Below the pieces are notes generated by a model. It was not told the DNA's origin, did not search any database, and saw nothing but the letters and a program-made list of their open reading frames with translations. Positions 26,042 through 35,269 of a DNA stretch of 64,000 nucleotides are shown one piece after another. How positions within the stretch are numbered: position 1 is the stretch's first letter; the number at the start of each line of letters is the position of its first letter. The translations under genes and the position numbers were made by a program. Source of the stretch: Rufibacter tibetensis (GTDB taxonomy: Bacteria; Bacteroidota; Bacteroidia; Cytophagales; Hymenobacteraceae); assembly GCF_001310085.1 (NCBI RefSeq), contig NZ_CP012643.1, positions 186,001 through 250,000 of the forward strand. Direction: 5' to 3'.

Positions 26042-27148
26042 CTACAACAGGCTCTTGAAGAAAGGCTCCAACTCTGCTGCCATGACGCCATGCTCGGCCA
26101 CACTGGGGTGCCCGGTGCAACCGCTGGCCTGCATGGGTTTGAAGAAGTGCAGGGCTACTGGTTTGGCTGAAGGATAGGCCGTATCGATTTGTTTTTTTAC
26201 CGCAGTTAGGCAGTTTTCCAGCGTCTGCTTTCTGGGACCGTTCATCATGGAACTGCTCATTAAAGCGATCTGGGCTTTGGGGTATTTAGATTTCACGTCT
26301 TTTACGAAGCCAACATACGCGTTTACAAAGCGGGCACTGTCGAAGGGCAGCCTTGGTGTTTTTCCATCCCCATCACTGAAGTCGTTTGTTCCCAGGGCAA
26401 TGCTCACAATTGCTGGGGTGAATTTGGCAAAGTCCCAACGTTGGGTTGTTTTCCCCTGCAAATCTATTTTCTCATAGACTTCAGGTAAAGTGGGACCGTT
26501 ATTGTTCCAGTTTCGATAAGCCCCGTAGCCACTTACACTGCTCAGGATGAAGTTGGCTTTCACGGCTCTGGCTACTCTGGGCCCATACGCTTGGTACGCA
26601 TTGTGCTGGTCGTGGTATTCGCCGGTGCCGCACGGGACCTCAGACGGATCTGCCGCTGCTCCACAGGTAATGCTATTCCCGATAAACTCAATCAATGGCG
26701 CATTAGGTCGTATGAGAGGCTTTACGTTGGCTCCAACCACTTTCTGAATCACCAACGGACCTGTATGGGCCTCAGTGGTTTTGTACACCCAAACGGTGTG
26801 CTTGCCCGCTGAGGGCGCGGTAATCACCACCGTGTCATTCAACCCAGAGATTCTTACCCTTTTTTGGTATTCCCCATCTAATTCATATTGAAAATAACTG
26901 TGTGCCCCCGCATAAGAAGCAGATGCCACTACCTTTGCCTCTCTTCCTTCAAAGCTGAATCCCACATGGGCAGCAGACGTGATCAGCTCCAGGTTTTGCG
27001 CGTTGTTCACCTGGTATCTTCCCACTGGTTGCAAAGCTGATGCGGGCAATTCTTGCTGCACTAAATCTTCTGAGTTACTTTTTAGTGAAGTACAACCTGC
27101 GTAAAGAAGACAACTTACGGCAGCAAGGAACGTCAATCTGAGTTTCAT
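26042..27148 (-). CDS. SGNH/GDSL esterase lipoprotein, CE2-like
   Basis: Surface or periplasmic lipoprotein (lipobox LYAGC after a short signal, 368 residues) predicted to remove acetyl groups from plant or microbial polysaccharide. Residues about 40-140 form the N-terminal beta-sandwich of carbohydrate esterase family 2 (VGFSFEGREAKVVASASYAG, YFQYELDGEYQKRVRIS). The SGNH hydrolase part carries the nucleophile block EFIGNSITCG, the oxyanion block IALGTNDFSDGD and the C-terminal GHPSVAEHG with the His. Monocistronic. With the PL9-like lyase about 12 kb away it fits a plant-polysaccharide lifestyle, although the two are not in one locus. Confidence 0.87.
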   Translation of the reverse strand: MKLRLTFLAAVSCLLYAGCTSLKSNSEDLVQQELPASALQPVGRYQVNNAQNLELITSAAHVGFSFEGREAKVVASASYAGAHSYFQYELDGEYQKRVRISGLNDTVVITAPSAGKHTVWVYKTTEAHTGPLVIQKVVGANVKPLIRPNAPLIEFIGNSITCGAAADPSEVPCGTGEYHDQHNAYQAYGPRVARAVKANFILSSVSGYGAYRNWNNNGPTLPEVYEKIDLQGKTTQRWDFAKFTPAIVSIALGTNDFSDGDGKTPRLPFDSARFVNAYVGFVKDVKSKYPKAQIALMSSSMMNGPRKQTLENCLTAVKKQIDTAYPSAKPVALHFFKPMQASGCTGHPSVAEHGVMAAELEPFFKSLL

Positions 27149-27229
27149 AGAGGTGATGAATACGTAAAGTCTCTACAAGAATAAAGATATTCCCTTTTCT
27201 TTCTAAACATTACAGGGGAAAAGTCAAGA

Positions 27230-27276
27230 GTTCATTAAAAAAGCCACTGCAGGATTGCAGCGGCTTTTTTAATGAA
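27230..27276 (-). terminator. Terminator of the QGYWKNH lipoprotein gene 1
   Basis: Left arm 27230-27251 and right arm 27256-27276 pair almost perfectly (GTTCATTAAAAAAGCC / GGCTTTTTTAATGAAC, one mismatch) with a four-base loop, 27 bases after the stop of the minus-strand gene. Confidence 0.8.
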
Positions 27277-27303
27277 CAAACTATACTTATTGCATCACTG
27301 ACA

Positions 27304-28473
27304 TCAATCGCAATGGCCTGGACCTATTTTACCCTCATTGTATCTGGCCAAGACATCAGCCCATTGGGTCAATTGGTTTTTGGTGAAACGCCCACTGTAT
27401 GGCGACGCCATGTTTGCAGTCCTAAAATAAGTTGTAGCAGCATTGAGAACAGCGTCAACTTCAGGTGTGGTAGAAGCTCCATTCTCAACATTCAATATGG
27501 CAGCAATATACTGGTGAGCCAAGACGAGATAGGCATTTCCTCCCTTAGGTGCTGTGTTCAGAATTTGCAGGTAAGATATGCCACTATTGAAGAAGTTTAT
27601 ATTGAGATAGTCATTCCAAGCATCATCGTACTTTTTACTTCTAGGATCTGCATGGTTTTTCCAGTAGCCTTGGGTATAGGTACAACCAGATTCTCTACGC
27701 TCCTCACAGAAGGCAATATTGTCAACGGCACCCGAGCCAGATATCGGATCAGTTCCAGGGCCAAGATAAACCTCTATTCTTACTACTCCAGATGTATTTC
27801 CTAATTGCACAACCTCTTTACTATTGTCTCCGAGTGCTTTGAAAGTAAAGGTATTTAGAACACCACCTAAACCATAAAGAACCACTTTTCCTAAGCCTTC
27901 ATACGAGTCAACGTCAATTACCGTAATTGAGGACATAGTTACAGAGCCATAGTTATAGAAATCAAATGCCATCTTTCCCCCATCATTATAATCGTAAGCC
28001 TGAGAAGGATCAGTAGTCCTATTGATGATCATCATGTTTCTCATTGCTTGATCATTAGTGACTCCACCCCCATCAGTACTAATCCCTCCACCACCATACA
28101 TTGAGTTAGGAGTAAGTAGGTCATCTATCTGATGATCATCGGGTATTGGAGTAGCCTGACTAGAATTAAAGATATTAGCTACGTTCACTGAGCTATAATC
28201 ATTAGGTCCAGTTCCTGTTCTCTGAAAGGCTTGTACACCCACAGTGGTAGATGATTGGTTTACCCTCACCCCTGTCACAAAACCATCACCATTTCTAATT
28301 ATCGCATCTCTATCAAAGGTTATAGTTTGGCAGGGACCTGTTGTTGTTCCACTATTTTTACTAACAGTTCCTTGTAACTCTGGTTGCACCAGTTCTTCTT
28401 CCTCTGGATCACATCCAAAGAACACAGTAGCCGCAGCAAGTAACATGCTGAATTTCAATAAGTTTGTTTTCAT
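27304..28473 (-). CDS. Lipoprotein with CTYTQGYWKNH domain, paralogue 1
   Basis: 389 residues, function unknown. Lipobox FFGC after a signal helix (LLKFSMLLAAATVFFGC), then an acidic linker DPEEEELVQPE. The central part (about 45-255) is a beta-rich domain with ITFDRDAIIRNGDGFVTGVR and SITVIDVDSYEGLGKVVLYG, resembling choice-of-anchor type domains. The C-terminal 130 residues begin CTYTQGYWKNHADP and contain FFNSGISYLQILNTAPKGGN and AYLVLAHQYIAAILN. The same order occurs in the upstream gene at 28947 with roughly half the residues identical by eye, so the pair is a tandem duplication. Lower GC than its paralogue. Surface exposure is likely because of the acidic residues after the Cys. Confidence 0.82.
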   Translation of the reverse strand: MKTNLLKFSMLLAAATVFFGCDPEEEELVQPELQGTVSKNSGTTTGPCQTITFDRDAIIRNGDGFVTGVRVNQSSTTVGVQAFQRTGTGPNDYSSVNVANIFNSSQATPIPDDHQIDDLLTPNSMYGGGGISTDGGGVTNDQAMRNMMIINRTTDPSQAYDYNDGGKMAFDFYNYGSVTMSSITVIDVDSYEGLGKVVLYGLGGVLNTFTFKALGDNSKEVVQLGNTSGVVRIEVYLGPGTDPISGSGAVDNIAFCEERRESGCTYTQGYWKNHADPRSKKYDDAWNDYLNINFFNSGISYLQILNTAPKGGNAYLVLAHQYIAAILNVENGASTTPEVDAVLNAATTYFRTANMASPYSGRFTKNQLTQWADVLARYNEGKIGPGHCD

Positions 28474-28872
28474 AATAGCTTACTGTTTAGGTTAAGGAAT
28501 AAATTAAAATTTTATCAATGAATATACCATCTGATAATGTTGTATGGAAATATTTTAACATTTAATATAATTAAATACCTATTAGTAGGTAATCTCCCGG
28601 TACTTGGAATGGTATAGATTTAAAGAGCTGTTCTACATCACAGCCAAACCATACCCATTTTCTTATTGGTAAAAATGCGGCAAAGCAACACAAGTCTGCA
28701 AGCTGTTTAAAGTAGTCTAGACAAGGAAAGCGATTCTACTTGTGAATAGAAGGGAAGCCAAAGTTATAGGCGAGGGAAAGTCAAATAAGGTAGCCTGAGG
28801 ATACCATCCTACATTTATAAGAGTAGGATGATCATTTCTGCTGCTACTGCTGTGGTTCTAAGTTCTTTTTAG
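28474..28872. other. Intergenic region between the two paralogous lipoprotein genes
   Basis: No gene seen. The first 100 bases upstream of 28473 are AT-rich and presumably hold the promoter; the rest is featureless up to the hairpin at 28873. Confidence 0.4.
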
Positions 28873-28919
28873 AAACAGAGAGGCCGTTGCAGGTTTCCTC
28901 TGCAACGGCCTCTCTGTTT
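28873..28919 (-). terminator. 19-bp perfect hairpin after lipoprotein gene 2
   Basis: AAACAGAGAGGCCGTTGCA and its exact complement around a nine-base loop, 28 bases beyond the stop at 28947. GC-rich stem without a strong U run. Confidence 0.75.
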
Positions 28920-28946
28920 ATTTATGAAGTTTGTGGAGGATCGGCA

Positions 28947-30131
28947 TTAGTCACAGTGACCAGGACCAATTAATCCATTGTTATACCTATCCAAAGTTTC
29001 AGCCAATTGGGTTAACTGGTTTTTAGTAGCGGTTGTATATGGCGAGTTGATCGTGTTAAGGAAAGCTCCACCTCCTGCAGGCATAGCTGAGAAATACGCA
29101 AGGGCAGCGGCAAGCGCAGCATCTACCTGAGGTGTGGTAGAGGCACCTTTTTTAACGTTCAAGGTAGCGGCAATGTATTGGTGCGCCAATTGCACATAGG
29201 CATTGCCTCCTTTAGGTGCTGTGTTCATCAGGTTAAGGTAGGTCATGCCACTACCAAAGAAAGTTGTACCAGGCAACTCACCCCAGGTAGCATCAGCTTT
29301 CTTGCCGGTAGCATGGTTTTTCCAGTAGCCTTGGGTGTACGTACAACCCATCATCCTGCTTTCACGCATGAACTCAATATCGTCTATAGCGCCAGATCCA
29401 CTAAGGCTTCCGTTAGGGGAGATACCTGCTGGTCCCATCACAATCTCCATTCTGGCCACTCCTTTGGTGCCACCCAGGTTCACTACTTGTTTTCCATTGT
29501 CTCCGCTTACCTGCATCATCACTTCTTTCAACACATTGGAAGAAGGACCATACAACACCACTTTAGAACCGGCTTCATAGCTGTCTATGTCCATGACAGT
29601 GACCGAGTTCATGGTCACGGTACCCAATGCTGAAAAATCAAACATCATTTTACCGCCACTATTATAGTCATATGCTGGTACAGCAGCATCACCCCGGTTG
29701 ATGATCATCATGTTTCCTAAGGCAGTATTGTTTACAAAGGCTCCTGCTGCGCCTCCATCCCCTACACCACCACCGCCAAAGTTCTGGTGCGGCGTAAGAA
29801 TGTCTATCACCTGATTTCCGATGGAGGTAGGTTGTCTGGAGTCAAAGATGTTTGCGACATTGGCTGTTCCATAGGTATTTGGCATCGTTCTTCTCACCGC
29901 ACTCACCATGATTGGTCCTGAAGCCTTGTCACTCATTACCGTGCTTATAAAACCATTTGATCCTCTGGTATACGTATCAAAGGTAATTTTCTCTGCGCCA
30001 GCCATCATGGCAGATTTGCTGGCAACTCCTGATCCGCTGTTTGAAAGCAGATCCTCTTCTTCTGAACTACAGCCAAAGGCCATGGCAGCTACTGCTACGA
30101 ACATAGTTGTCTTGAATAGGTGTTTTTTCAT
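28947..30131 (-). CDS. Lipoprotein with CTYTQGYWKNH domain, paralogue 2
   Basis: 394 residues, function unknown. Signal helix and lipobox (TTMFVAVAAMAFGC) followed by SSEEEDLL, a Ser-Glu-Asp run like that of surface-exported Bacteroidota lipoproteins. A beta-rich middle domain (SVTVMDIDSYEAGSKVVLYG) and the C-terminal CTYTQGYWKNHATG block with FFGSGMTYLNLMNTAPKGGN and AYVQLAHQYIAATLN match the gene at 27304. Differences include a Met/Ala-rich stretch (AAALAYFSAMPAGGGAF) near the end. Each gene has its own terminator, so they are probably transcribed separately. Confidence 0.82.
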   Translation of the reverse strand: MKKHLFKTTMFVAVAAMAFGCSSEEEDLLSNSGSGVASKSAMMAGAEKITFDTYTRGSNGFISTVMSDKASGPIMVSAVRRTMPNTYGTANVANIFDSRQPTSIGNQVIDILTPHQNFGGGGVGDGGAAGAFVNNTALGNMMIINRGDAAVPAYDYNSGGKMMFDFSALGTVTMNSVTVMDIDSYEAGSKVVLYGPSSNVLKEVMMQVSGDNGKQVVNLGGTKGVARMEIVMGPAGISPNGSLSGSGAIDDIEFMRESRMMGCTYTQGYWKNHATGKKADATWGELPGTTFFGSGMTYLNLMNTAPKGGNAYVQLAHQYIAATLNVKKGASTTPQVDAALAAALAYFSAMPAGGGAFLNTINSPYTTATKNQLTQLAETLDRYNNGLIGPGHCD

Positions 30132-30658
30132 AGTGTTATTTTTTATTGGTTAAAAGGATAGATGAAGTGATAAAGAGATGCCTTTATCCTCACTTTCTTA
30201 CGGCCGCAAAACCAAAAAGTATAAAAATATAATTAATAACTATGATGATATTATATTCGTAATCAATCATTTACCTCTTTTGCAATAAAAAATTGTATAA
30301 ATTCTACAAATACCTTAACTTAATTTCATTCTTCTTAAGGGTACCTGCTCCTCTTTAGGAGAATAGCAATATTCTTATCTATCCTATTGCAAGTGCCTGA
30401 TAAGGCAGGAAAAAATAGGCTGCGTACGTGACAGGTCCAGTTCTGCTGCTCTTAGGTAAGATTTAATGTAGGAAAGCTACTTAATGATGGAAGGTTAAGA
30501 GCAGGAGATGTCCTTAAAAAGTCCCTTGTACAATGCAACGCTTCCCTTCGGAATACTCCATTCATCGTTCCTTCCCCTTTCGCATAACTTTGCGTAATTT
30601 TGCAGGCAGGAACAGCAGCGTTTCCGTACCTATGCATTTCCACTAACTCCACTTCCTT
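30132..30658. other. Intergenic region upstream of hrpB and lipoprotein gene 2
   Basis: Divergent promoter region. AT-rich in 30200-30330; no supported gene. A TATACTTTTTGG stretch on the minus strand near 30210 could be a -7 element for the lipoprotein gene, weakly. Confidence 0.35.
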
Positions 30659-33097
30659 TTGCCTTTCAATCCATTTACCATAGACTTACCCGTTCGGGAG
30701 ATCATCCCTGCTGTGCGGGAGCACCTAATTGCCCAAAACACCCTCATTGTCAATGCGCCTCCTGGTGCGGGTAAAAGTACCTTACTACCCCTAGCCCTTT
30801 TAGATGAAGAATGGCTGAAGGGGCAGAAAATCATCATGCTGGAACCTCGTAGGCTGGCGGCACGCACCATTGCCGAACGGCTGGCGCAGCTGCTGGGTGA
30901 GGAGGTGGGCCAAACGGTGGGCTACCGCATCAGGTTTGAGAACCGCATCTCAGAAAAGACCCGTTTGGAAGTTGTTACTGAGGGCATTCTTACCCGCATG
31001 TTGCACTCAGACAATGCCCTTAACGGGGTAGGGCTGGTTATTTTTGACGAGTTCCATGAGCGCAGCATCCACGCCGATGTGGCTATGGCCCTCAGCCGCG
31101 AGGCCCAGGATACCCAGCGTACCGACCTGCGCATCCTGGTCATGAGCGCCACCCTGAACATGCCCCAACTCACGCGCCTGCTCAACGCGCCCGCCGTGAC
31201 AAGCGAGGGCCGTCAATACCCCATAGACGTACAGTACTCCGGCGAAACCGATGCCCAACTACTCCATGAGATGACGGACCGGGCCGTGCGTAAAGCCCTG
31301 CAGGAAAAGAAAGGCGATGTGTTGGTGTTTCTACCCGGTGAGCAGGACATTAGAAAGGTAGAAGCTCTGCTCAGAAGAGGATTGCGTGACATTGCCATCC
31401 ATCCGCTGTATGGCATGTTGCCCCCCGGCAAGCAATACGCCGCCATTATGCCCGACCGCAACGGCAAGCGTAAAGTGGTGCTGGCTACTTCCATCGCCGA
31501 GACCAGTTTGACCATTGAGGGCGTGACAGTAGTGGTAGACACCGGCTTTGCTAAAACCCAGCGTTTTGACCCCGGCACCGGTCTAAGCCGCCTGGAAACC
31601 ATGCGCATCTCTAAAGATGCCGCTGATCAACGTGCCGGTCGGGCAGGAAGGCTAGGACCCGGCACCTGTTACCGTCTCTGGACCGAAACTCTGCACGCCC
31701 GCATGGCTCCGCACCGCACTCCTGAAATTCAGGAAGCGGATCTGGCCCCGCTGGTGCTGGACATGGCCGCCTGGGGTGTGTCTGACATCAGGTCCCTCAC
31801 CTGGCTCACCCCACCTCCCAAAGCCGCGCTGCTGCACGCCCAGGAAACTCTGCACCAGCTTAATGCCCTGGAGAACGGTCGCATAACGGAGCACGGGCGT
31901 AAGATGCATGCTCTGCCCACGCACCCACGTCTGGCCCACATGCTACTGGCCGCCCAGGAATCTGGTCAACTAGCTCTAGCCACCGACATAGCCGCTCTGC
32001 TGGAAGAGCGCGACCCACTGCCCCGCGAGGCCGGTATTGACCTGAACCTGCGCATAGAGGCGCTCAGAAGAACCCGCAAAGAACAGCTGCACCAGAAGCG
32101 TTTCTCCAAGATTGACAAGATTGCCGTCTCGTACCGCCGGATGTTTAAGATTGAGGCCGAGAACACCACAGTAGACCCGTATGAGACCGGCGTGCTGCTG
32201 GCCAACTGTTACCCTGAGCGTATTGCGTACGCCCGTCCTGGCAACAACGCCCAATTCCAGCTCGCCAATGGCAAATACGCTTCAGCCGGTCACCGCGACG
32301 ACCTGGCGCATGACCCATGGCTAGCTATTGCGCACCTGCACGCCGGCGGAGAAGGTGTGGGCCGCATCTTCCTCGCCTCGCCGCTCAACCCCAGAGACCT
32401 GGCTCCGCTGGTGAAGCAGAAAGACGTGGTTACCTGGGACCCTGAGGAAGGCGAACTCACCGCCTCCCGCGACATGCGCATTGGCTCTATCGTGCTCCAG
32501 AGCAAGCCCCTGCCTGAACCCGATGAACGATTCCTAATTCCCGCTATTTGTGATACCATAAAACGAGAGGGTGAGCAATGGCTCAACTTCTCAGAAGAAG
32601 TAAAGCAGTTTCAGAACCGCGTGCTCTGTTTAAGGAAATGGCACCCCTCCGAAGGCTTTCCAGATCTCAGTACTCCTTCCCTGCTCATGACCTGCCATGA
32701 GTGGCTGGCGTACCACCTGGAAGACGTCCAGATTGGTCAGGACCTGTTTGACATTGACTTGCTGCCCCTTCTGCAAAACATGCTGAACCGAGAGCAAAAG
32801 CAACGCTTAGAAGAACTGGCTCCTGCTACGTTGAGGTTACCAGATGGGCATGAGATGGAGCTATTTTACCCAGACAACGGCCAAGCCCCTGTCATGGAGA
32901 TACGCTTGCAAGATGTGTTTACCTGGGAGAATAACCCCACCGTAGACGCCGGTGATGTGGGCGTAGTCCTGCACCTGCTAACCCCAGATTTAAAGCCTTT
33001 GAAAGTGGTAAACAGCCTGCATTACTTCTGGCAGGAAGAGTACCGTTTAATGAGAGGCTCCTTGACAAAGCGGTTCCCGAATGTGAACTGGAGATAA
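30659..33097 (+). CDS. hrpB: ATP-dependent RNA helicase HrpB
   Basis: DExH-box helicase, 812 residues, the usual length of HrpB, cytoplasmic. Motif I NAPPGAGKSTLLPLAL, motif II FDEFHERSIHADVAM, motif III VMSATLN, motif VI DQRAGRAGRLGPG; then the helicase-associated region and HrpB C-terminal domain (LEELAPATLRLPDGHEMELF, KVVNSLHYFWQEEYRLMRGS). The start is a TTG at 30659 (MPFNPFTIDLPVREIIPAV); the only upstream in-frame ATG (30632) runs into a stop after four codons, and the family alignment begins at this point. Physiological role in most bacteria is unclear. Monocistronic with a strong terminator immediately downstream. Confidence 0.95.
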   Translation: MPFNPFTIDLPVREIIPAVREHLIAQNTLIVNAPPGAGKSTLLPLALLDEEWLKGQKIIMLEPRRLAARTIAERLAQLLGEEVGQTVGYRIRFENRISEKTRLEVVTEGILTRMLHSDNALNGVGLVIFDEFHERSIHADVAMALSREAQDTQRTDLRILVMSATLNMPQLTRLLNAPAVTSEGRQYPIDVQYSGETDAQLLHEMTDRAVRKALQEKKGDVLVFLPGEQDIRKVEALLRRGLRDIAIHPLYGMLPPGKQYAAIMPDRNGKRKVVLATSIAETSLTIEGVTVVVDTGFAKTQRFDPGTGLSRLETMRISKDAADQRAGRAGRLGPGTCYRLWTETLHARMAPHRTPEIQEADLAPLVLDMAAWGVSDIRSLTWLTPPPKAALLHAQETLHQLNALENGRITEHGRKMHALPTHPRLAHMLLAAQESGQLALATDIAALLEERDPLPREAGIDLNLRIEALRRTRKEQLHQKRFSKIDKIAVSYRRMFKIEAENTTVDPYETGVLLANCYPERIAYARPGNNAQFQLANGKYASAGHRDDLAHDPWLAIAHLHAGGEGVGRIFLASPLNPRDLAPLVKQKDVVTWDPEEGELTASRDMRIGSIVLQSKPLPEPDERFLIPAICDTIKREGEQWLNFSEEVKQFQNRVLCLRKWHPSEGFPDLSTPSLLMTCHEWLAYHLEDVQIGQDLFDIDLLPLLQNMLNREQKQRLEELAPATLRLPDGHEMELFYPDNGQAPVMEIRLQDVFTWENNPTVDAGDVGVVLHLLTPDLKPLKVVNSLHYFWQEEYRLMRGSLTKRFPNVNWR

Positions 33098-33100
33098 TAA

Positions 33101-33147
33101 AAGAAGAGGCCCTCACAGGATTTGACAACCTGTGAGGGCCTCTTCTT
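33101..33147 (+). terminator. Terminator of hrpB
   Basis: 19-bp perfect stem AAGAAGAGGCCCTCACAGG/CCTGTGAGGGCCTCTTCTT with a nine-base loop and a TTTTTAT tail, starting three bases after the stop codon. Confidence 0.9.
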
Positions 33148-33339
33148 TTTATGTTTTAGTTGTATTTTGCGGAAAACAGTTCTAGAAAGGAAACTTCCTT
33201 TTTAGAACTGAATACAAAAGTTTGTCTTTCATGATGATTCAAGGCAAAATAGCGGCGGCCTTCAAACTATTTTTTAATTTGCCTTCTCAATTCATCCTGC
33301 TTACCCGAAGACGTGCTGTTGTCTGAAGTTTCATTTATT

Positions 33340-34458
33340 ATGCCCCGTTCTTTTAGAGCCTTCTTTCTCTTTTTGCTGCTCTCTTTCTCCCTGCCTACTT
33401 TCTCCCAAGACCAGCAGAGTACTTCAGATTTGAAGGGATCCTGGTCGTATGGTGTGAACGGGTACTATGGAGCTTATTTCCGCTACCGGTCGGGGCTTTC
33501 CCTGCTTAATTACTCTAATCTTCACGGGGTTGAGCTGTACGCCAATAAGCAAACCACGGGCAAAAGATTCTGGGAGCGGAAATACAAACTACCTTTTATT
33601 GGGTTTGCACTCTCCTATTTCAATTACATGGTTCCTGATGAATTGGGAGAATCGGTGACGGTTACCTCTTACCTTGACGGGCCCATCACTAAAATTGGAA
33701 AGGGCAGTTTACGCTATAACCTTGGTACAGGGTTGGTGTATACTACGCATCATTATAACTCCACCTCCAACGAAAACAACAAAGCCATTGGCAGCCCCAT
33801 CACCTTCTCACTAAGGGGTAACTTAAGGTATGAGTACCCATTAAGTGACCGGCTGTTTCTGAATGCCATTTTCGCTTTCCGTCACTTCTCTAACGGCAGC
33901 CTTAACCAATCTAACAATGGCATGAACATGCCTCTGCTGGGCCTAGGCGTCCGCTACCAGCCTAAAGCTTTAGCGAAGGTCATCACAGACCAGGATTCCA
34001 CTGCCCCGGAGATTGATAAGCGGCTGCGCATGAACATCAGGATTGCAGCCGGGGTAAAGGAGGTGCTACGAGATGACTTTAAACACCCGGTGTACATGAT
34101 GTCTGCTTATGCCAGCAAACAAGTCACCCACACCAATTCCTTTATGCTGGGAGTTGATGCCATCCATGACACTGCCATTGGAGAAGAGTACCTGAACCAG
34201 GGCACTAATTACCCGGAGGGGTACTTGGACAAGCGTTCAGCGGGCGTATTTATAGGACATGAATTACACCTAAGCAAGCTATCTATGGTTTTTCATTTTG
34301 GCCGGTACATGTACCAACCGCATGGTTTGTTTCCAGACTTTTACCAACGGTACGGATTGAAATACATGATTTTCAAAAACCTGTCTGCCAGCGCCCTGCT
34401 CATGGCGCATGATGGTCATGCTAACGTGATTGAATGGGGTCTTGGCTTTCACTTGTAG
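33340..34458 (+). CDS. Acyloxyacyl hydrolase (PagL-like lipid A 3-O-deacylase)
   Basis: Outer-membrane beta-barrel enzyme predicted to remove an acyl chain from lipid A. I start it at ATG 33340 (MPRSFRAFFLFLLLSFSLPT), which gives a clean signal peptide ending TFSQ; an ATG nine codons earlier is less likely. About 372 residues with alternating aromatic-rich strands (YGAYFRYRSGLSLL, LRYEYPLSDRLFLNAIFAF). The PagL-type active-site block FRHFSNGSLNQSNNGMNMP contains the His-Ser pair and Asn residues. The protein is longer than PagL of proteobacteria, as usual in Bacteroidota, and has a second half of barrel-like strands ending at WGLGFHL with the expected C-terminal aromatic residue pattern. Confidence 0.85.
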   Translation: MPRSFRAFFLFLLLSFSLPTFSQDQQSTSDLKGSWSYGVNGYYGAYFRYRSGLSLLNYSNLHGVELYANKQTTGKRFWERKYKLPFIGFALSYFNYMVPDELGESVTVTSYLDGPITKIGKGSLRYNLGTGLVYTTHHYNSTSNENNKAIGSPITFSLRGNLRYEYPLSDRLFLNAIFAFRHFSNGSLNQSNNGMNMPLLGLGVRYQPKALAKVITDQDSTAPEIDKRLRMNIRIAAGVKEVLRDDFKHPVYMMSAYASKQVTHTNSFMLGVDAIHDTAIGEEYLNQGTNYPEGYLDKRSAGVFIGHELHLSKLSMVFHFGRYMYQPHGLFPDFYQRYGLKYMIFKNLSASALLMAHDGHANVIEWGLGFHL

Positions 34459-34626
34459 TTCCTGCTACAAACAGAATATCAGTCGCAGCTTTTGATTGTA
34501 ATCCCTTTTATTTAGAAGCTATTTTCTTTAAAAGAGGCTTAAATCAAACAACATTTCTTGGGCTTCCTCTACTGAAGTATTTCTCATTTGCACCCAAACG
34601 CATACTGCAGGAAAGAAGGTAGTGCC

Positions 34627-34634
34627 TATATTTA
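34627..34634 (+). promoter_or_regulatory. Putative -7 element TATATTTA
   Basis: TATATTTA, one base off TAnnTTTG, 24 bases before the ATG at 34659. No -33 element at a proper distance. Confidence 0.3.
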
Positions 34635-34658
34635 CGCCTGCAACCAATTTTTGTAAAG

Positions 34659-35093
34659 ATGTATACAGGACTACAGCATGCGCACTCTTACCTTGCCTAT
34701 CTGGTACTACTGGGAGTAGCGATCTCGTTGATTACAGCCTTGGCCGGACTTTTTGGAGGGGGAACCTTCACTGACAAAAACCGGAAGCTGGGTTTATTAG
34801 GATTAATTCCTACGCATTTGCAGTGGGTGATTGGGTTGATTTTGTACTTTGTGTCACCTTTGGGACTGTCCAACGCTTCTGGTGCGGCCATGAAAGACGC
34901 TACCTCCCGCTTATACTTCCTGGAGCACCCTTTAATGATGGTGCTTGCCGTTATCTTAATTACCATCGGTTACTCTAAAGCGAAACGTCAGGTAGGCACT
35001 AACCGGGGCTTCAAAACCATAGCTATCTTCTACGGATTAGGCTTAATCCTTATCCTGAGCCGCATTCCCTGGAATGCCTGGCCGGGTAACTAA
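34659..35093 (+). CDS. Four-helix membrane protein, cytochrome b-like hypothetical
   Basis: 144 residues with four predicted membrane helices: about 12-32 (YLAYLVLLGVAISLITALAG), 43-66 (LLGLIPTHLQWVIGLILYFV), 88-105 (HPLMMVLAVILITIGYS) and 120-137 (FKTIAIFYGLGLILILSR). Conserved-looking His residues lie in MYTGLQHAHSYL, IPTHLQW and FLEHPL, which is why such Bacteroidota proteins are sometimes annotated as cytochrome b; haem binding is not shown. Monocistronic with its own terminator. Confidence 0.75.
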   Translation: MYTGLQHAHSYLAYLVLLGVAISLITALAGLFGGGTFTDKNRKLGLLGLIPTHLQWVIGLILYFVSPLGLSNASGAAMKDATSRLYFLEHPLMMVLAVILITIGYSKAKRQVGTNRGFKTIAIFYGLGLILILSRIPWNAWPGN

Positions 35094-35112
35094 GTTCAGT
35101 ACCCTATTAAAA

Positions 35113-35151
35113 CAAAAGAGCCGCTCTTACATAGTAGGAGCGGCTCTTTTG
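35113..35151 (+). terminator. Terminator of the four-helix membrane protein gene
   Basis: 14-bp stem CAAAAGAGCCGCTC/GAGCGGCTCTTTTG with an 11-base loop, 20 bases after the stop codon. Confidence 0.85.
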
Positions 35152-35269
35152 CTTATGTGTTACAGGTGCGTTTTAGGTAAAATGGCTCAGAAACAGAAAA
35201 TTGTAGCACAAGATGAATTGCTCCTCAGTCGAATAATCCACTCTTCTGTTTCAGCCTGCCTTGTTCCTT

